64,000 nucleotides of DNA, taken from contig NZ_VXCP01000022.1 in the NCBI RefSeq assembly GCF_011355085.1, positions 1 to 64,000 on the forward strand, in the 5' to 3' direction. The stretch is from Pseudomonas akapageensis (GTDB lineage Bacteria; Pseudomonadota; Gammaproteobacteria; Pseudomonadales; Pseudomonadaceae). The translations under genes and the position numbers were made by a program. Under the pieces are notes generated by a model. That model was not told the origin of the DNA, did no database searches, and saw nothing but the letters and a program-made list of their open reading frames with translations. Below, piece after piece: positions 61,445 through 64,000 of the stretch. Positions within the stretch are counted from its first letter, which is position 1. The number at the start of each line of letters is the position of its first letter.

Positions 61445-61549
61445 ATGAACTGGGTCTACATTCTATTCGGCACTATGGTTGTCGCGTCGGTCTGGTGCCT
61501 TGCTGCAGGCTTCGCGATTGCCCGGCGCAACGACGATAGGCACAAATGA
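61445..61549 (+). CDS. 34-residue single-pass membrane peptide
   Basis: ATG at 61445 after AAGGGG encodes a 34-residue peptide with one hydrophobic helix (WVYILFGTMVVASVWCLAAG) and a basic tail (ARRNDDRHK). The size, good ribosome-binding site and positive-inside pattern fit a genuine small membrane protein. Confidence 0.5.
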   Translation: MNWVYILFGTMVVASVWCLAAGFAIARRNDDRHK

Positions 61550-61565
61550 GTCAGATGACCTCCAG

Positions 61566-62240
61566 TCAAAGTGTTTCGATTTTTCCTTGATAGAGCACTG
61601 GCCCGGTTGGCTGACCTGTCGGTGAACCCAAGTGCGGTTCCAGGCTGACAGCCAGTGCTTTGGCATTGGTCAGCAAGGCTTGCTGAGGTTCAGTCAGGGG
61701 CAGTCTTGTACTTCCGGCGTCAGGTAAAACCCCCAGGGAAGTCGGTTTTCCATCGGCTGAAATTGCCCAGAGTTCCAGGCTTTTATTTGCACCAGGCGCA
61801 GCCAGGGCGATGGCTGTTACTTCCAGATGGTCTTCATAGGTCTTGATCTGGAGAGCGGCCTGTTGATTGTCAGCGAGCAGGGTAGTGGTATGGAGCGGCC
61901 CGTCCGGCGTCAGTCGAATGCCGAGCGTTACAAGAACCACCAGCACGCCCGCGGTCGCCGTCCACCGGAGCCAGTACCAGAATGAATGCTTCGCCGCTGC
62001 CTGCGACTTTTGCGTGAAGATCCGCGCCTCGATGGCTTTCCACACGCGCGGATGAACCCTTTGCTCAGCCAGGGGGGCTGTTAGCCCGATCAGCGTCTCC
62101 TGCCATTTGGCGACCTCCGCCCTTAGTGCAGGATCTTCAAGCATGAGGCGTTCAAATCGCCGGCGAGCCGTGCTCGGCATCAGACCAATTGTGTAGTCTG
62201 CGGCGAGCGCGCGACGCACTGAAGCAGATCGATAGTTCAT
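61566..62240 (-). CDS. RskA-type anti-sigma factor
   Basis: A 224-residue membrane-bound anti-sigma factor. The cytoplasmic N-terminus (ADYTIGLMPSTARRRFERLM) is followed by a transmembrane helix (ATAGVLVVLVTLGIRL) near residue 100. A periplasmic RskA C-terminal domain (SLELWAISADGKPTSLGVLP) follows. It overlaps the sigma factor gene by 4 bases and should hold that sigma inactive until a signal triggers proteolysis. Confidence 0.9.
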   Translation of the reverse strand: MNYRSASVRRALAADYTIGLMPSTARRRFERLMLEDPALRAEVAKWQETLIGLTAPLAEQRVHPRVWKAIEARIFTQKSQAAAKHSFWYWLRWTATAGVLVVLVTLGIRLTPDGPLHTTTLLADNQQAALQIKTYEDHLEVTAIALAAPGANKSLELWAISADGKPTSLGVLPDAGSTRLPLTEPQQALLTNAKALAVSLEPHLGSPTGQPTGPVLYQGKIETL

Positions 62241-62785
62241 GATTCAAGACACCTGCGCAAACGCTCCATGCCTCTCCGTATCCAGGACTTGACCGATCCC
62301 AGGGGAGCAGACATCTGCACGGCAAGTTCAGTGCATGAGAGGCCGTGAAAATAGGCGTTGGTAATGGCGGTCTTCTGCATATCGTCCAATGTTTCAATAC
62401 AGCGTTTGAGCGCCATGGCCTGCCTGGCTGCCGACAGTTGTTCGGCTGCCTGGGGCGATTGGTCTTCCAGTGCCTGGATGAGGAATTCATTGACGGGCAC
62501 TTCGCGGCGTTTGCGTAGTTGGTCAACCGCCAGGTTTCGCGTAATGCTGAGCATCCAGGTCAAAGGCTGTGACAGGCTCGTGTCATAGTCGGTGGCGTTG
62601 TGCCAAATACGCACGAAGGCTTCTTGCACGACCTCTTCAGCCAGGTCCTTTTGTCCCAGGCACCGAAGTGCAACGGCAAGCAGGATTCCCGAGGTGGTCC
62701 GATAGAGCGCCTCGAATGATTGCCGGCTGCCAAGCGAGCATTCTGCAAGCAATCTGCGCAGTTGATCAGGATCGGCAGTAGTGAT
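62237..62785 (-). CDS. ECF sigma factor, SigK-like
   Basis: An ECF sigma factor of 171 residues from the TTG at 62752, or 182 from an ATC at 62785. Region 2 is VQEAFVRIWHNATDYD and TWMLSITRNLAVDQLRKRRE; region 4 is ELAVQMSAPLGSVKSWIRRG. No ATG, GTG or TTG with a Shine-Dalgarno sequence exists near the expected start, but GGAGG stands 6 bases before the ATC at 62785 (ITTADPDQLRRLL). It is paired with the anti-sigma gene downstream. Confidence 0.88.
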   Translation of the reverse strand: MTTADPDQLRRLLAECSLGSRQSFEALYRTTSGILLAVALRCLGQKDLAEEVVQEAFVRIWHNATDYDTSLSQPLTWMLSITRNLAVDQLRKRREVPVNEFLIQALEDQSPQAAEQLSAARQAMALKRCIETLDDMQKTAITNAYFHGLSCTELAVQMSAPLGSVKSWIRRGMERLRRCLES

Positions 62786-62874
62786 GATTGACCTCCAGAG
62801 GATCGCCGTGGTGGTCTGAATTGACGGCGCCCGCTCGCCATCTGCTCTAGTTATAGCGTTGATCTTGCGAACTT

Positions 62875-62905
62875 GGGCGCTGCCGTCGCTATGACCGCAG
62901 CGCCC
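62875..62905 (-). terminator. Inverted repeat after the FAS1 gene
   Basis: Perfect 9-bp inverted repeat GGGCGCTGC / GCAGCGCCC with a 13-base loop but no T run. It could be a weak terminator or an RNA-stability element between the FAS1 gene and the sigma gene. Confidence 0.4.
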
Positions 62906-62913
62906 GGTGCCGT

Positions 62914-63507
62914 CTAGTTCTTTGGCATCAGTACTTTGTCGATGACCTGGATCACGCCATTGGACTGTGTCACGTCATAGGTGCTGATGTCGGCAATGCT
63001 GCCTTTCTCGTCTTTGATCACGATGTTGTGCGGGCCATTCATCGACAGCCAAAGCTTGCCGCCGCTGACGGTGGTCAATTCGGTTTTACCTCCACCGGCT
63101 TTGATTCGTTTGGTCAGTTCCATCATATCCAGGTTACCGGCGACCACATGGTAGGTCAGGATGTGCGTGAGAGTGGCTTTGTTCTCGGGTTTGAGGAGCG
63201 TGTCGACCGTACCTGCCGGCAATGCAGCGAATGCAGTGTTGACGGGGGCAAAAACGGTGAAAGGGCCTTTGCCTTTGAGGGTGTCGACCAGACCGGCGGC
63301 TTTGACGGCGGCGACAAGGGTAGTGTGGTCCGCCGAATTCACCGCGTTATCCACGATATCCCGGGTTGGCATCATGCTTTGCCCGCCAACAATCACGCTT
63401 TGGTGAGGCATGTCCGCCGCTTGAGCGGTGGTCAAGGCGAAGCCGCCTGAAATGGCCAGGCTCAGCAGGCTGGCGATCAGTGGGGCTTTAATCGAAGTGC
63501 GCTTCAT
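62914..63507 (-). CDS. Exported fasciclin (FAS1) domain protein
   Basis: A 197-residue protein with a signal peptide ending near AQAADMP (residue 31) and one FAS1 domain (GKGPFTVFAPVNTAFAALPA, THILTYHVVAGNLD, SNGVIQVIDKVLMP). FAS1 proteins mediate adhesion or cell-surface contact. It lies directly upstream of the ECF sigma/anti-sigma pair, as mpt70/mpt83-type FAS1 genes relate to sigK-rskA in mycobacteria. Confidence 0.92.
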   Translation of the reverse strand: MKRTSIKAPLIASLLSLAISGGFALTTAQAADMPHQSVIVGGQSMMPTRDIVDNAVNSADHTTLVAAVKAAGLVDTLKGKGPFTVFAPVNTAFAALPAGTVDTLLKPENKATLTHILTYHVVAGNLDMMELTKRIKAGGGKTELTTVSGGKLWLSMNGPHNIVIKDEKGSIADISTYDVTQSNGVIQVIDKVLMPKN

Positions 63508-63559
63508 GATGATGACTCCTTTGCGTATGGAGCGGCCAGAATTTCTGTCCGTGCTTCAT

Positions 63560-63586
63560 ATACGGATGAGGTCATCGATCGGATGC
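63560..63586 (-). promoter_or_regulatory. Candidate ECF-sigma promoter of the FAS1 gene
   Basis: On the minus strand GCATCC and CCGTAT are spaced by 15 bases, about 50 bases before the FAS1 start. This resembles the CCATCC...CCGAAT type of promoter reported for mycobacterial SigK. Confidence 0.45.
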
Positions 63587-63720
63587 AGGATCGGTAAAAT
63601 TATTTCGAGAACGGCAAGCGAGGTTGTCGTGTTGGAGAAAAACACAGGCCCGGCCATTGTCTCCGGCGTTTGGCGTGCAGGGTGCTAGATTGGAAGAGGG
63701 CACCCTCAGGAGAAAACCAG

Positions 63721-64000
63721 ATGATCGCTGATGCTCTGGATGCGGCGAGTTATGTTGAGTGCTACGCGTCGATCGAAAGCCCGCAAGTGCGGGAAGCGTT
63801 TTGCATGCTGGTGGGTACCATTGCCGCGATGAAGTGGCATAACTGCGCGCCCAACCCTCGGGGGGAGTTGAAGCGGTCCATTGGCATATTTTCGGTGGCG
63901 GATGGCACTTGTCCCTTCAGCTTTGTGGCCAATCATAATTGGCTGCTGTTTCATTTCCGGCTGCCGGCTTTCAAGGGCGTGCATTGCTCGATCAAAACGC
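63721..64000 (+). CDS. Hypothetical protein, cut by the window end
   Basis: ATG at 63721 after AGGAGAAAA opens a frame that is still open at the last base (93 codons seen). It begins MIADALDAASYVECYASIES and contains four cysteines before the cut. No family recognised from this part. Confidence 0.62.
   Translation, partial: MIADALDAASYVECYASIESPQVREAFCMLVGTIAAMKWHNCAPNPRGELKRSIGIFSVADGTCPFSFVANHNWLLFHFRLPAFKGVHCSIKT

Overview
The window is a stretch of Pseudomonas chromosome, most likely from the P. fluorescens lineage. The evidence is the high G+C content, a complete fap functional-amyloid operon, the gacA-uvrC-pgsA-tRNA order, DUF1652 and DUF6124 type small genes, ecotin, a ku/ligD pair, and REP palindromes of the type TGTGGGAGC-GGCTTGCC-GCGAT. 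No plasmid or phage replication genes are seen.

Layout. (1) 1-6.9 kb: a cobalamin riboswitch followed by cobW, cobN and ChlI/ChlD-like chelatase subunits, i.e. cobalt insertion for aerobic B12 synthesis. (2) 7-14.4 kb: a VpsR/FleQ-like sigma54 enhancer-binding protein converging on fapABCDEF, with a sigma54 promoter before fapA and an intrinsic terminator between fapC and fapD. (3) 15-23.3 kb: uppP, a DUF1294 protein, a MmcQ/YjbR protein, a LysR regulator divergent from azoR, a DUF6124 gene behind a large structured leader, a lipase-like hydrolase, an MFS carrier and the ABC-F protein YbiT. (4) 23.3-28.6 kb: a badly eroded prophage scar (integrase tail, frameshifted genes, headless endolysin, intact nested Rz/Rz1 spanins) and a group of small orphan genes. 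(5) 28.6-38.7 kb: osmE-like lipoprotein, DUF3016, a PP2A-like phosphatase, an autotransporter, ligD lacking its phosphoesterase domain, ku, ecotin and a PLP amino-acid deaminase. (6) 38.7-45.1 kb: a 271-bp MITE-like element, a parvulin, then the 3-hydroxybutyrate catabolic operon (GntP permease, dehydrogenase, acetoacetyl-CoA synthetase) with its sigma54 activator. (7) 45.1-51.2 kb: yejABE without an adjacent ATPase, a second parvulin, and a DAHP synthase preceded by what looks like an aromatic-codon leader peptide and attenuator. (8) 51.2-56.5 kb: acetyltransferase, XRE regulator, gacA-uvrC-pgsA and tRNA-Gly, tRNA-Gly, tRNA-Cys. (9) 56.6-64 kb: a run of very small genes, DoxX, a Tat-exported beta-carbonic anhydrase, and a FAS1 - ECF sigma - RskA-type anti-sigma cluster; the last gene is cut by the window edge.

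The most interesting items for follow-up are the aromatic leader/attenuator before the DAHP synthase, the long structured leader before the DUF6124 gene, the MITE whose two ends supply the stop codons of both flanking genes, the in-frame loss of the LigD phosphoesterase domain, the fapC/fapD terminator, and the SigK-RskA-fasciclin-like cluster with a possible ATC start codon. All functional calls were made by reading the sequence; no database search was run.
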